From contig JAXLWI010000012.1 of the NCBI GenBank assembly GCA_046328575.1, positions 1 through 64,000 on the forward strand: DNA of 64,000 bases, read 5' to 3'. Of the stretch, positions 15,851 to 24,700 are shown one piece after another. Numbering within the stretch: the first letter of the stretch is position 1; the number at the start of each line of letters is the position of its first letter. This stretch comes from JAGOBP01 sp046328575. Its GTDB lineage: Bacteria; Chloroflexota; Anaerolineae; Fen-1058. The position numbers and the translations under genes are program-made. A model generated the notes under the pieces. It saw only the letters and a program-made list of their open reading frames with translations, had not been told where the DNA came from and ran no database searches.

Positions 15851-16954
15851 TCAGCTCGCTGGCAGCAGGCTGTCTGCCAGGGCAGTGATTTCGCGGGACA
15901 CTATGTGAGCGGGCGCGGCCGTCACCAGCGGCTGCCCGTTCTCGAGCGCGGTGTACATCGCGTCAGCCGCCGGGCCGATGGTCGCTACGGGTGGTTGGCC
16001 CAGCACTGCCTGAATGGCAGCCGTCGCAGTGCTGTCTGGTGTGCCCTGCCGATTAACCCACACCAACTGAATTGCCTCGGGCGACGTGCCCACTTCCGTA
16101 AGCATGTGCCACAAGCGATTGGCCTGCGTCAGCGACGCGCGATCAGCATCCGTCGCCAGGATAAACGACTGGCAGCGCGGCGCGAGGGCGCGCACGGTCT
16201 GCCCCATGCCCCAGCCCAGATCGAGGATCAACACCTCGCATTGGCTCAATAAGTGATTGATGATCAGCGTCGCGCGGGCCGGATCGATCGGGCTGTCAGC
16301 GGCCGCCAATAGCTGCAAGCCGCTGGCATGTGATTGCAGCATCTGCGCGACCATCTTCGGCTCGATCGGATCACCTTCATAGCCGATCAGTTCGTTCAAG
16401 CCCGGCGATGCCGCCAGGCCCAGGTGCAGCGCGGCTGACCCGCTCATTTCCAGATCGACCAGGATGGTGCGCTTGTGCGCCGCCAGCGCGACCGCCAAAT
16501 TTACCGCCAATGTGGTCGCACCGACGCCACCCTTCGCCCCAGATACCGCGATCAAGCGCGCAGTCGATTCGACGGGGGCGGGTCGAGTTCGATCAAGAAC
16601 CGCTTGAATCCGCGCGACGAGATCTTGCGGATGGACCGGCTTGGTAATGTAATCGATCGCCCCGGCGCGGAAACCCTCCAACTGGCTGGAGGTTTGCGCT
16701 TTGGCCGTCAACATCACGATCGGGAGGTTGGCCGTTCGCGGATCAGATTTGATCTCGCGGCAGACTTCATAGCCATCCATGTGCGGCATCATCACGTCGA
16801 GCACGACGAGATCGGGCAAATCGTGGCTTAACAGCCCCATGGCCTGCTGACCGCTTTGCGCCTTGATGACTTCAAAACCGCGCCGCTGCAGCGTCAAACC
16901 GATCAGCGTGAGCGTGTCAGCATCATCATCTACAACCAGAATACTTTGAGGCAT
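15851..16954 (-). CDS. cpaE: CpaE-like ATPase with N-terminal receiver domain
   Basis: 367 aa. Residues 1-120 are a complete response-regulator receiver with acidic pocket DD at 10-11, phospho-acceptor D53, T83 and K105. From about 133 there is a MinD/ParA-type ATPase with deviant Walker A KGGVGATT (141-148) and LVDLEMSGSAALHLGL. CpaE proteins position pilus machines; many have a degenerate receiver, whereas this one keeps all phosphorylation residues, implying control by a histidine kinase. The partner kinase is unknown. It is probably co-transcribed with cpaF. Confidence 0.88.
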   Translation of the reverse strand: MPQSILVVDDDADTLTLIGLTLQRRGFEVIKAQSGQQAMGLLSHDLPDLVVLDVMMPHMDGYEVCREIKSDPRTANLPIVMLTAKAQTSSQLEGFRAGAIDYITKPVHPQDLVARIQAVLDRTRPAPVESTARLIAVSGAKGGVGATTLAVNLAVALAAHKRTILVDLEMSGSAALHLGLAASPGLNELIGYEGDPIEPKMVAQMLQSHASGLQLLAAADSPIDPARATLIINHLLSQCEVLILDLGWGMGQTVRALAPRCQSFILATDADRASLTQANRLWHMLTEVGTSPEAIQLVWVNRQGTPDSTATAAIQAVLGQPPVATIGPAADAMYTALENGQPLVTAAPAHIVSREITALADSLLPAS

Positions 16955-16984
16955 GAGAATCCCTCCAGCCGATCGGTCAAAGTG

Positions 16985-17335
16985 TCAGCGACGCGGCTGA
17001 TCATCACCCAGCAGGGCCGCCAACCCGCGATCGCCCTGGCACTGACCGCAGCCGACATGCGGTTCAGTCACCACGCGATTCGACTTCAGACAGTTCGCTT
17101 CGACGATTAACTTGCGCCCGAAACCCAGCAACCCTTTCACCACGCGCGCCGACAGAACCATGTGCTCACAAGCGTTGGCGCGCAAAATGCTGGGGACCGG
17201 GCAGTCACGACACAAATCGGGGTGCCACGGTTCGCTGACGGCTTGGGCTTCGACAAGGCGGCAGCTCTGCTCGTTGCGGCCGCGATGAAAATCAGCATAG
17301 TAGTACTTGCAATCTTGTCCAAACGGGGTACGCAT
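16985..17335 (-). CDS. Cys-rich protein of unknown function
   Basis: 116 aa, not recognised. It starts MRTPFGQDCKYYYADFHRGR and has eight or so cysteines, including LCRDCPVPSILRANACEHM and VGCGQCQGD. The spacing suggests two metal sites (zinc or iron-sulfur). A central basic, hydrophobic stretch (VLSARVVKGLLGFGRKLIVEA) separates them. Start 17335 is fixed by a promoter whose predicted +1 is the A of this ATG; a longer frame to 17368 is excluded if that promoter is used. It is divergent from the flippase-like gene and downstream of nothing informative. Confidence 0.7.
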   Translation of the reverse strand: MRTPFGQDCKYYYADFHRGRNEQSCRLVEAQAVSEPWHPDLCRDCPVPSILRANACEHMVLSARVVKGLLGFGRKLIVEANCLKSNRVVTEPHVGCGQCQGDRGLAALLGDDQPRR

Positions 17336-17341
17336 GTCTAG

Positions 17342-17370
17342 ATTATACGTTGAGAGCGGACAATGCACAA
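17342..17370 (-). promoter_or_regulatory. Leaderless promoter of the Cys-rich gene
   Basis: On the minus strand, TTGTGC (17365-17370), a 17-bp spacer and perfect TATAAT (17342-17347), then exactly six bases to the ATG at 17335. This is the same geometry as tilS. No ribosome-binding site fits in the six bases. Confidence 0.7.
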
Positions 17371-17495
17371 TTCAGATTGCACAGTGAGCAATTCATAAGG
17401 CATAGTTCACCAGTCCAACCGCTACTTGTCCGCTGTCTCTCGTCTATCGTTATGTGTCATTGTTCACGGTAACACTGCACCGCAGGTGTTGTTCA

Positions 17496-17524
17496 TTGTT
17501 AATTGATCAGTGTTAAGGTACAAT
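17496..17524 (+). promoter_or_regulatory. Promoter of the flippase-like gene
   Basis: TTGTTA at 17496-17501, a 17-bp spacer, and TACAAT at 17519-17524. The start site near 17531 leaves a short leader carrying AGAGGAG before the TTG start at 17557. Confidence 0.6.
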
Positions 17525-17556
17525 TCCGCGCGCAAATTCCAGAGGAGTTGTCGATT

Positions 17557-18564
17557 TTGAAACGGTGGCAATTCTGGTTGGGCGTAGCGATTAGCGTGCT
17601 GTTCGTGGCGTTGGCACTACCCGGCCTTAAGTTAAATGAAGTCTGGAACGATCTGCGCACCGCCAATTATCTATGGCTGGTACCTGGTGTAGCAGTGTAT
17701 TTTATCGGCGTGGGCGTGCGGACGTGGCGTTGGCATTACCTGTTGAAGCCGCTAAAAGAAGTTTCGGTGCGCCACCTGTTCCCAGTGGTGGTCATCGGCT
17801 ACATGGGCAACAATGTTTATCCAGCGCGGGCGGGCGAACTGCTGCGTGCCTACGTGTTGAAACGCAATGAAGGCGTCAGCGTCAGCGCGTCGCTGGCAAC
17901 CGTCATCGTCGAACGCATCTTCGACGGGCTGGTGATGCTGCTCTTCGTGTTCGTCGGTCTCCCCCTCGCGCCGTTTCTGACCGAAAGTCTGCGGACGACC
18001 GTGATCATCGGCAGCCTGGCGTTCTTCGGCGCATTGATTGTGTTTTTGGTCATGGCCACTCGCCCCACCTTAGCAGTGCGCGTGTACAACCCACTCATCG
18101 ATCGCTTCCTGCCGGCTCGTTTTCGCGAGAAAGTGCGCGGCTTCATCGAGCGCTTTATGACGGGTCTGGCTGCTTTGCGCGATGTGCGGCATATTTTCAT
18201 GATCTTCTTCACATCGATTTTGATCTGGTTGCTGGAAACAGTGAAGTACTGGTTCGTCATGCACGCCTTCAATTTCGAAGTGAGTTTCTTCGCGCTGATG
18301 CTGATGAATGGCGTGGTCAATCTGGCGACGACGCTGCCCGCCGCGCCGGGCTACATCGGCACGTTTGATACGCCCGGCATCGCGGTGTTGGTGGCCTTTG
18401 GCGTGATAGCCGAGCGGGCCACGGCTTACACGCTGGTGCTGCACGCCGCGTTGTGGCTGCCCATCACCTTGCTAGGCTTCTATTACATGGCACGCGAAAG
18501 CATCCGCTGGAGTGACTTCGCAAAGGCAGCAAACTTGAGGGAAACCGAAGCCACTAGTTCTTAA
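17557..18564 (+). CDS. Flippase-like integral membrane protein (UPF0104/AglD2 type)
   Basis: 335 aa with about eight hydrophobic segments. The family pattern is visible: FIGVGVRTWRWHYLL, then GYMGNNVYPARAGELLRAYVLKR and VIVERIFDGLVMLL, as in the lysylphosphatidylglycerol synthase membrane region and archaeal AglD-like proteins implicated in moving lipid-linked sugars. Start is a TTG at 17557, nine nt after AGAGGAG; the open frame upstream to 17503 overlaps the promoter and is not translated in this model. Followed by an FAD oxidoreductase and ugd, suggesting envelope glycan work. Confidence 0.8.
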   Translation: MKRWQFWLGVAISVLFVALALPGLKLNEVWNDLRTANYLWLVPGVAVYFIGVGVRTWRWHYLLKPLKEVSVRHLFPVVVIGYMGNNVYPARAGELLRAYVLKRNEGVSVSASLATVIVERIFDGLVMLLFVFVGLPLAPFLTESLRTTVIIGSLAFFGALIVFLVMATRPTLAVRVYNPLIDRFLPARFREKVRGFIERFMTGLAALRDVRHIFMIFFTSILIWLLETVKYWFVMHAFNFEVSFFALMLMNGVVNLATTLPAAPGYIGTFDTPGIAVLVAFGVIAERATAYTLVLHAALWLPITLLGFYYMARESIRWSDFAKAANLRETEATSS

Positions 18565-18593
18565 CGATACTCATCACTCGTCAGGACTTACCC

Positions 18594-19904
18594 ATGAACA
18601 TCGCCATCATCGGGGCCGGCGCCGCCGGTCTATCTGCTGCCTACGATCTCGCTGGACTGGGCCATCAGGTCACCGTGTATGAAGCCGCCCCAAACACCGG
18701 TGGTCTGGCCGCCGGCTTCAAAGAGCCGCACTGGGCTTGGTCGATGGAGAAGTTTTACCACCACTGGTTCCAGTCCGACAAAGATGTGCTCGGCCTCATC
18801 AACGAGATCGGCGCGAGCGATAAGGTGTTGTTTCCACGCCCGATCACAGCCATCTATTACGACGGCCAATTTCATCCCTTTGATTCGATGTTCACCAACA
18901 TGCCGTTGTTTCTGCTGCGGCACTTCCCATTGACTGACGTAGTCCGCTTTGGGCTGGCAGGCATGCGCTTGAAATTCAGCAGCAACTGGCAACCGTTGGA
19001 GCAAGTGACGGCCGACGAGTGGCTGTCGCACAACATGGGCCAGCACGTGTACGAATCGATGTGGAAGCCGCTACTGGTGGGCAAGTTTGGCGACGAGTAT
19101 TATCAGCAAGTCAACATGGCGTGGTTCTGGGCCCGCTTGCATTCCCGCACGACGCGGTTGGGTACATTTGTCGGCGGCTTCCAGGCCTTCTTCGATGCGC
19201 TGGCTGAAGCCGTGCGCCAACGCGGCGCAACGATTCAACTGAGCACTGCCGTGCGCGAAATCGCGCCGAATGAGCGGGGCGGCTTGATCGTTCACACGCC
19301 CGCCGGGCCGCTGGAATACGATCGGGTGATGGTGACGACCTCGCCGCGCTTGTTATCGCGCTTGACGCCCTCTCTGCCAACCGATTATTTAGCCCAGCTG
19401 AACGACCTCAAATCGATGGGCGCGGTGGTGATGGTTTTGTCGCTGACGCGGCAGCTCAGCGAAAAGGGCTATTATTGGCACAATCTGCCTAAAGAAGCGG
19501 GCTTCCCGTTTCTGGCAATGTGCGAACACACCAACTTTGTCTCGCCCGATCACTTCGGCGGCGATCACCTGATCTATTGCGGCGATTATCTAAAACCCGA
19601 TCACGAATACTTCAAACTCTCGAACGACGAGCTGCTCGATCGGTTTGCGCCGAGTCTCTCGCGCTTCAATCCTAACTTCGAGCGGTCGTGGATCAAGAAA
19701 GTGTGGGTGTTCCGCGAAACGTACGCGCAGCCGGTACCGCCGATCAATCATTCACGCGCCATCCCCGACATCCGCACGCCACTCGCCGGTTTGTACTTCG
19801 CGTCGATGTCACAGGTCTACCCGTGGGATCGTGGCACTAACTACGCCGTCGAGATCGGTCGTCGCACAGCCCGTATGATTGCGGCTGAGTCAATTCAAGG
19901 GTAG
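18594..19904 (+). CDS. FAD-dependent amine-oxidase-fold oxidoreductase
   Basis: 436 aa. The N-terminal dinucleotide fold is MNIAIIGAGAAGLSAAYDLAGLGHQVTVYEA with GGLAAGF next, and the C-terminal FAD contact is YFASMSQVYPWDRGTNYAVEIGRRTARMI. This is the protoporphyrinogen-oxidase / UDP-galactopyranose-mutase-like superfamily. Short-spaced between a flippase-like gene (29 bp) and ugd (54 bp), it more likely acts on a sugar or isoprenoid in glycan assembly than in haem synthesis, but that is inference from context. Confidence 0.8.
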   Translation: MNIAIIGAGAAGLSAAYDLAGLGHQVTVYEAAPNTGGLAAGFKEPHWAWSMEKFYHHWFQSDKDVLGLINEIGASDKVLFPRPITAIYYDGQFHPFDSMFTNMPLFLLRHFPLTDVVRFGLAGMRLKFSSNWQPLEQVTADEWLSHNMGQHVYESMWKPLLVGKFGDEYYQQVNMAWFWARLHSRTTRLGTFVGGFQAFFDALAEAVRQRGATIQLSTAVREIAPNERGGLIVHTPAGPLEYDRVMVTTSPRLLSRLTPSLPTDYLAQLNDLKSMGAVVMVLSLTRQLSEKGYYWHNLPKEAGFPFLAMCEHTNFVSPDHFGGDHLIYCGDYLKPDHEYFKLSNDELLDRFAPSLSRFNPNFERSWIKKVWVFRETYAQPVPPINHSRAIPDIRTPLAGLYFASMSQVYPWDRGTNYAVEIGRRTARMIAAESIQG

Positions 19905-19958
19905 AATCGCGCTGATTTGACCTTATTGCAAAAATACTATTACGGAAGGATTTAACTT

Positions 19959-21287
19959 ATGAAGAACATCGCAGTAGTAGGCGTCGGTTACGTCGGTCTG
20001 GTTACGGGCACCTGTCTTGCGGATCTGGGCCATCGTGTGGTCTGCCTCGATGTCAACGTCGAGCGCGTCGAGAACCTCAAGAAGTGCATCATGCCGATTT
20101 ATGAGCCGGGGCTGGAAGAAGTAGTGCGCCGCAACATGAACGCGGGACGGTTGTCGTTCACGACGTCGTATGCTGAAGCTGTCAACGGCGCCACGCCGGA
20201 GACCGCCGCCGAGTTCGTGTTCATCGCCGTCGGCACGCCCAGCGCGGTCGATGGCAAAGCCGACCTCGACTACGTGCGGCAAGCCGCCGAATCAATCGCG
20301 ACGGTGATGGATCACCCACTGATTGTCGTCAATAAATCGACCGTTCCGGTTGGCACCGGCGACTGGACGGCGGACATCATCAAGTCCAAGCAGACCCGGC
20401 CGATCAAGTTCAACGTTGTGTCGAATCCCGAGTTTCTGCGCGAAGGCAACGCCATCTACGATTTCATGCAGCCCGATCGGATCGTGCTTGGTTCGTTGGA
20501 GCGTGACGCCGCTGAGAAAGTGGCGCAACTGTATCTGCCGCTGCGCGCCACACTCATGATCACTGACCTACGCACGGCTGAGATGATCAAGTACGCGTCG
20601 AATGCGTTCCTCGCCACCAAGATCAGCTTCATCAACGAGATCGCCAACATCTGCGAAGCGTTGGGGGCCGACGTGAAAGAAGTGGCCGCGGGCATGGGCT
20701 TCGACAAGCGCATCGGCCGCGCCTTCCTCGACGCGGGCATTGGCTATGGCGGCTCGTGCTTCCCCAAAGACGTGCTGGCGCTGGCGCACATGGCCAAGGA
20801 ACGCGGTCGTCACCCGCAGTTGATTCAGGCTGTAATGGACATCAACGCCGATCGCCGCAAGCAAGTGGTCGACAAGTTGAGCGAACTGCTCGGCGGCGAT
20901 TTGACCGGCAAGAAGGTCGGCGTGCTGGGTCTGGCCTTCAAGCCCAACACCGACGACATGCGCGACGCGCCGGCGCTGGAAGTAATCAAGTTGATCGAAG
21001 AGGCCGGTGGCCAGGTCCAAGCTTACGATCCGGTGGCGATGTCGGTGGCCCGATCGCTCAAGCCCGAGTTGGAGTTGGCCGCCAACCCGTACGAATGCGG
21101 CGCGGGCTGTGATGCCGTCGTCTTGATGACGGAATGGAATGAGTTCAAGCAGTTGGATCTGCGCCGCTTGAAGAACCTGATGAAGAGCCCGGTGATGGTG
21201 GACGCACGCAACGTCTACGAGCCCAGGCAAATGGCTGACATGGGCTTCTCGTATCGCGGTATCGGGCGCGGTCAAAGCATTCAGTAA
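19959..21287 (+). CDS. ugd: UDP-glucose 6-dehydrogenase
   Basis: 442 aa. It oxidises UDP-glucose to UDP-glucuronate with two NAD. NAD fold: IAVVGVGYVGLVTGTCLADLGHRV. Catalytic set: E158/E162 region in NPEFLREG, K211 in MIKYASNAFLATKISFINE, nucleophile C267 in GYGGSCFPKD and D271. The C-terminal half has LGLAFKPNTDDMRDAP. GAAGGA precedes the ATG. A GDP-mannose dehydrogenase is a less likely alternative. It is the last gene of the presumed glycan operon. Confidence 0.93.
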   Translation: MKNIAVVGVGYVGLVTGTCLADLGHRVVCLDVNVERVENLKKCIMPIYEPGLEEVVRRNMNAGRLSFTTSYAEAVNGATPETAAEFVFIAVGTPSAVDGKADLDYVRQAAESIATVMDHPLIVVNKSTVPVGTGDWTADIIKSKQTRPIKFNVVSNPEFLREGNAIYDFMQPDRIVLGSLERDAAEKVAQLYLPLRATLMITDLRTAEMIKYASNAFLATKISFINEIANICEALGADVKEVAAGMGFDKRIGRAFLDAGIGYGGSCFPKDVLALAHMAKERGRHPQLIQAVMDINADRRKQVVDKLSELLGGDLTGKKVGVLGLAFKPNTDDMRDAPALEVIKLIEEAGGQVQAYDPVAMSVARSLKPELELAANPYECGAGCDAVVLMTEWNEFKQLDLRRLKNLMKSPVMVDARNVYEPRQMADMGFSYRGIGRGQSIQ

Positions 21288-21385
21288 AGCCAATAACCAC
21301 CCAGCAGCAGATTGCCGTTTTCGTGGTGCGTGTGGGATAATTCAAAAGATCCACATGCACCACGTTTTCTTTCATTGGAGATGAC

Positions 21386-22750
21386 ATGCCCAAAACGACT
21401 GTAAAAAAGCCGGTGAGCAAACAGCCGACGGCTAAACGTCCCGCCGCGAAGCGGCCAAAAATCTTGTCGCGCCCGCACGGTGCTGACGGCGTCTTGAAAG
21501 CTGTTTTGCCTAACGGCCTGACTGTGCTCATCAAAGAGAATCATCACGCACCTGTCGCCACGTTCTGGTGCTGGTATCGCGTGGGCTCGCGCCACGAGCG
21601 CAGCGGCATCACCGGCATCAGTCACTGGGTGGAACACATGCTGTTCAAAGGCACGCACACCTTCCCAGGCCGCAGCGCCGATCAAGCCGTGTCGCGCGAA
21701 GGCGGCCAATGGAACGGCATGACGTGGCTGGATTTCACCACCTATTTCGAGACGCTGCCCGCCGAAAAGTTTGAACTGGCGTTGGCACTGGAATCCGATC
21801 GGATGGCGAATGCGCCCTTCAAGCCCAGCGAAGTTGAACCTGAGCGCACCGTCATCATCTCGGAAAAGCAAGGCGGCGAAAATAATCCGCGCCACTTGCT
21901 GGGCGAAGAGGTGCAAGCCGCGGCGTTCAAAGTGCACGGGTACGGCCACGAAACGATCGGCCACCTGTGCGATTTGCAAACGATGACACGCGATGATCTG
22001 TACAACCACTATCGCACCTACTACACGCCGCGCAGCGCCGTGGCCGTCGCCGTCGGTGCGTTTAAGGCCGAAGAGGCGCTGGACAAGATCAATCGTTACT
22101 TCGGCAAGATCAAGCCCGGACCGGAGATTCCCAAGTACACGGCCGTCGAACCCGCTCAGCGCGGCGAACGGCGCGTGAATGTGGAAGGTCCAGGCCAGAC
22201 TGCGTATGTAGAACTTGCTTATCACGCACCCGCGGCCAACGATCCCGATTTTCCGGCGCTGGTGGCTGCCGATGCAATTTTGGCCGGTGCCTCCTCGCTG
22301 TCGATCTTTGGCGGCGGCGCGACAAACGCTTCATCGCGTTTGTATAAAGCGCTGGTCGATACTGAACTAACCACCGACATCGGTAGTTCGCTCATCCCGA
22401 CCGCTGATCCGTACCTGTACGGCTTAAGCGCGACCGTACGCAACGGCCACACGCCGCACGACGTGATCGTTGCGTTGGATCGGGAAATCGATCGGATTGT
22501 AAACGAGCCCGTTCAGCCCGAAGAATTAGCGAAAGCCCTTAAACAGGCACGCGCGCAATTCGCGTATGGCAGCGAATCGGTTACGAATCAAGGCTTCTGG
22601 TATGGCTGGAGCGAAGTCTTCGCCGACTATCACTGGTTCGAGACGTATCTCGATCGGTTGGCGGCCGTGACGATCGAGGACGTGCAGCGCGCCGCACAGA
22701 AATACTTACGCCGCAGCAATCGTGTCATCGGAACGTATTTACCAAAGTAA
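21386..22750 (+). CDS. M16-family zinc protease, catalytic subunit
   Basis: 454 aa. A Lys/Pro-rich N terminus (residues 1-30) precedes the M16 fold. The inverted zinc motif is H80-W-V-E83-H84, with the third ligand E160 in ERTVIISE. The second half keeps the peptidase M16C-type body (ANDPDFPALVAADAILAG). It is followed 78 bp later by a paralogue lacking the zinc ligands; two-gene pairs of this kind form clamshell heterodimers that degrade or process peptides. No signal peptide is evident. Confidence 0.9.
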   Translation: MPKTTVKKPVSKQPTAKRPAAKRPKILSRPHGADGVLKAVLPNGLTVLIKENHHAPVATFWCWYRVGSRHERSGITGISHWVEHMLFKGTHTFPGRSADQAVSREGGQWNGMTWLDFTTYFETLPAEKFELALALESDRMANAPFKPSEVEPERTVIISEKQGGENNPRHLLGEEVQAAAFKVHGYGHETIGHLCDLQTMTRDDLYNHYRTYYTPRSAVAVAVGAFKAEEALDKINRYFGKIKPGPEIPKYTAVEPAQRGERRVNVEGPGQTAYVELAYHAPAANDPDFPALVAADAILAGASSLSIFGGGATNASSRLYKALVDTELTTDIGSSLIPTADPYLYGLSATVRNGHTPHDVIVALDREIDRIVNEPVQPEELAKALKQARAQFAYGSESVTNQGFWYGWSEVFADYHWFETYLDRLAAVTIEDVQRAAQKYLRRSNRVIGTYLPK

Positions 22751-22754
22751 AAAG

Positions 22755-22820
22755 CGGGATTGGGGATCAGGGATCAGAGTCCCAATCCCCTTTCCCTAAT
22801 CCCTGATCCCTGATTTGTCG
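22755..22820. repeat. Palindromic word repeat between the two M16 genes
   Basis: GGGATTGGG pairs with CCCAATCCC downstream, and the tandem words GGGATCAGGGATCAG are answered by CCCTGATCCCTGAT before 22820, giving alternative hairpins. It probably acts as an intercistronic structure. No coding frame. Confidence 0.5.
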
Positions 22821-22828
22821 AGGACTTT

Positions 22829-24109
22829 ATGCCTTTAGATCCTGAATCAGTGCCTAATTCAAAGAACATTGCCCGGCGCGAATACGCCAACGGCATGACG
22901 GTGTTAGTCAATGAAAACTTCTCCAGCCCATCAGTGGTGATCGATGGGTTGGTGCGCGCGGGCGCGGCCGACGATCCCGCCGGAAAAGAAGGCCTCAGCG
23001 CCTTCACCGCCGACATGTTGATGCGCGGCACGCAGCAACGCTCGTTTGCCGATATTTACGAAGCGATTGAAGCGGTGGGCGCAACCGTCGACATTTCGTC
23101 GGGCATCAACGTCACCTCGTTTGGCACCAAATCGCTGGCCGAAGATTTTGGGCTGGTCGTCGATGTGCTGGCCGAGTCACTGCAACATCCGACGTTTCCC
23201 GATGGCGAAGTGGAAAAAGATCGCGGCGAGATTCTGACCAGCTTACAAGAGCGCACCAACGACACGCGCCGCATGGCGGGCTTGACCTTCCGCGAATTGC
23301 TCTATCCTGCGGGCCATCCGTATGGTCGCAGCACCGAGGGCTACGTCACATCGATCGGCGCGATCGCACGTGACGATCTGGCCCGTTACCATCAAGCTGC
23401 CTATGGCGCGCAAGGCTTGATCGTCTCGATCGTGGGCGCGATCAAAGCCGACGAGGCTTTCAAGATTTGGGAGGATGCGTTCGGCAACTGGATCGGTGCC
23501 AAAGTCGATCGAGGTCCGATTCCCAACGCCCCGCGTTTGATCGATCAACGCGAAAAACGTGTGGATATTCCGGGCAAATCGCAAAGCGACATCGTGCTGG
23601 GCTTCGTGGGGCCGACGCGCGCCGCGCCGGATTATCTTGAGGCGCGCTTGTGCAACTCTATCCTCGGCGTGTTCGGGTTGTATGGTCGGCTGGGCGAGAG
23701 CGTGCGCGAACGCAGCGGCATGGCCTACTACTGCTACAGCCAGGTCGAAGGCGGTCTGGGGCCAGGCGCGTGGCGCGTCAGCGCGGGCGTCGATCCCGCC
23801 AACGTCGATAAGGCGCTGCCGCTGATTCAAGCCGAACTTCAGCGCATGATCGAAACCAAAGTCACCTCGCGCGAATTGAAGGACAACAAATCGTACTCGA
23901 TCGGTTCGATGCCGATCGGGTTGGAGACCAACGACGGCGTGGCCGGCATTATCCTCGATATGGAACTGTACGGTCTCGGCCTCGACTATCTCGTCACCTA
24001 TCCTGATCGCATCAACGCCATCACGCCGGCGCAGATTCAGGCCGCCGCGCAGCGCTACCTCGATCCGAATAACTTTGCGATTGCCGTGGCGGGACCGATT
24101 GGAAGTTAG
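22829..24109 (+). CDS. M16-family protease homologue, non-catalytic subunit
   Basis: 426 aa. Aligned by eye with the catalytic paralogue, the HxxEH motif reads GLSAFTADMLMRGT, so both His and the Glu are replaced (A58, A61, D62). The substrate-binding Arg/Tyr region of the C-terminal half, GRLGESVRERSGMAYYCYSQVEGG, is retained. This is the usual division of labour in M16B heterodimers: one half cuts, the other grips. GAGG lies 5 nt before the ATG. Confidence 0.88.
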   Translation: MPLDPESVPNSKNIARREYANGMTVLVNENFSSPSVVIDGLVRAGAADDPAGKEGLSAFTADMLMRGTQQRSFADIYEAIEAVGATVDISSGINVTSFGTKSLAEDFGLVVDVLAESLQHPTFPDGEVEKDRGEILTSLQERTNDTRRMAGLTFRELLYPAGHPYGRSTEGYVTSIGAIARDDLARYHQAAYGAQGLIVSIVGAIKADEAFKIWEDAFGNWIGAKVDRGPIPNAPRLIDQREKRVDIPGKSQSDIVLGFVGPTRAAPDYLEARLCNSILGVFGLYGRLGESVRERSGMAYYCYSQVEGGLGPGAWRVSAGVDPANVDKALPLIQAELQRMIETKVTSRELKDNKSYSIGSMPIGLETNDGVAGIILDMELYGLGLDYLVTYPDRINAITPAQIQAAAQRYLDPNNFAIAVAGPIGS

Positions 24110-24167
24110 CAGTTGGTGGCTGGCTGCTAGTCATTAGTCAGGATCAATTGTTCATTGAGAATTGTTT

Positions 24168-24545
24168 ATGCTTTCAACCGGAGTTGATATTCTCTACATT
24201 CCACGTGTCGAGAAAGCGCTGGAGAAGTATGGCCAACGCTTTCTCGATCGATGCTTCACGCCCCCTGAGATCCGCTCCTGCCGTGGCTTCGCGTCCGAAT
24301 TTGCGGCGCGCTACGCGGCGAAAGAAGCCGTCAGCAAGGCGTTGGGCGTAGGTCTGCGCGTAATGGCGCGCAATGGCATCAAGTTCCACGACGTGGAAAT
24401 CTTGCCCGATCGCAACGGCAAACCGCACGTGCATCTGCACGGCTATGCCGCGCAGCGCGCGCAGGAACTCGGCCTCAATGAGTGGTCGGTAAGTCTGACG
24501 CACGAAAAGGAATACACCGTAGCGTTTGTGGTGGCGCAAGGCTGA
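24168..24545 (+). CDS. acpS: Holo-[acyl-carrier-protein] synthase
   Basis: 125 aa. AcpS transfers phosphopantetheine from CoA to acyl carrier protein. The N-terminal motif is GVDILYIPRVEKALEKYG with the metal-binding Asp, and the second motif FAARYAAKEAVSKALG carries the catalytic Glu/Lys. The C terminus WSVSLTHEKEYTVAFVVA is typical. Start ATG 24168; a TTG six bases upstream is also in frame. Length is normal for the family. Confidence 0.93.
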   Translation: MLSTGVDILYIPRVEKALEKYGQRFLDRCFTPPEIRSCRGFASEFAARYAAKEAVSKALGVGLRVMARNGIKFHDVEILPDRNGKPHVHLHGYAAQRAQELGLNEWSVSLTHEKEYTVAFVVAQG

Positions 24546-24646
24546 GACCGCGGGGGTTAAGCCATTGCGCCAGACGTCACGTATTCCTTAAAAGAATTGG
24601 TTATCCACCTCCGCTTGTCGATTTAAGCCCGCCTCGTTCGTCGTTT

Positions 24647-24679
24647 AGGTAGAACCAGCGAAACATTTCGCTGAACTAC
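24647..24679 (+). repeat. Leader hairpin upstream of the YCII gene
   Basis: GGTAG...CTACC flanks AGCGAA-ACAT-TTCGCT, a two-part stem ending about 20 nt before the start codon at 24701 and leaving the GGGAGA ribosome-binding site free. It may be a leader structure of the sigma-factor operon. Confidence 0.4.
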
Positions 24680-24700
24680 CACCACAAAGGGAGAAACATC

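Noticed and set aside
21281..22225. 314-aa minus-strand frame opposite the M16 gene
   Set aside because: Shadow frame; the opposite strand has a complete protease with catalytic motifs.
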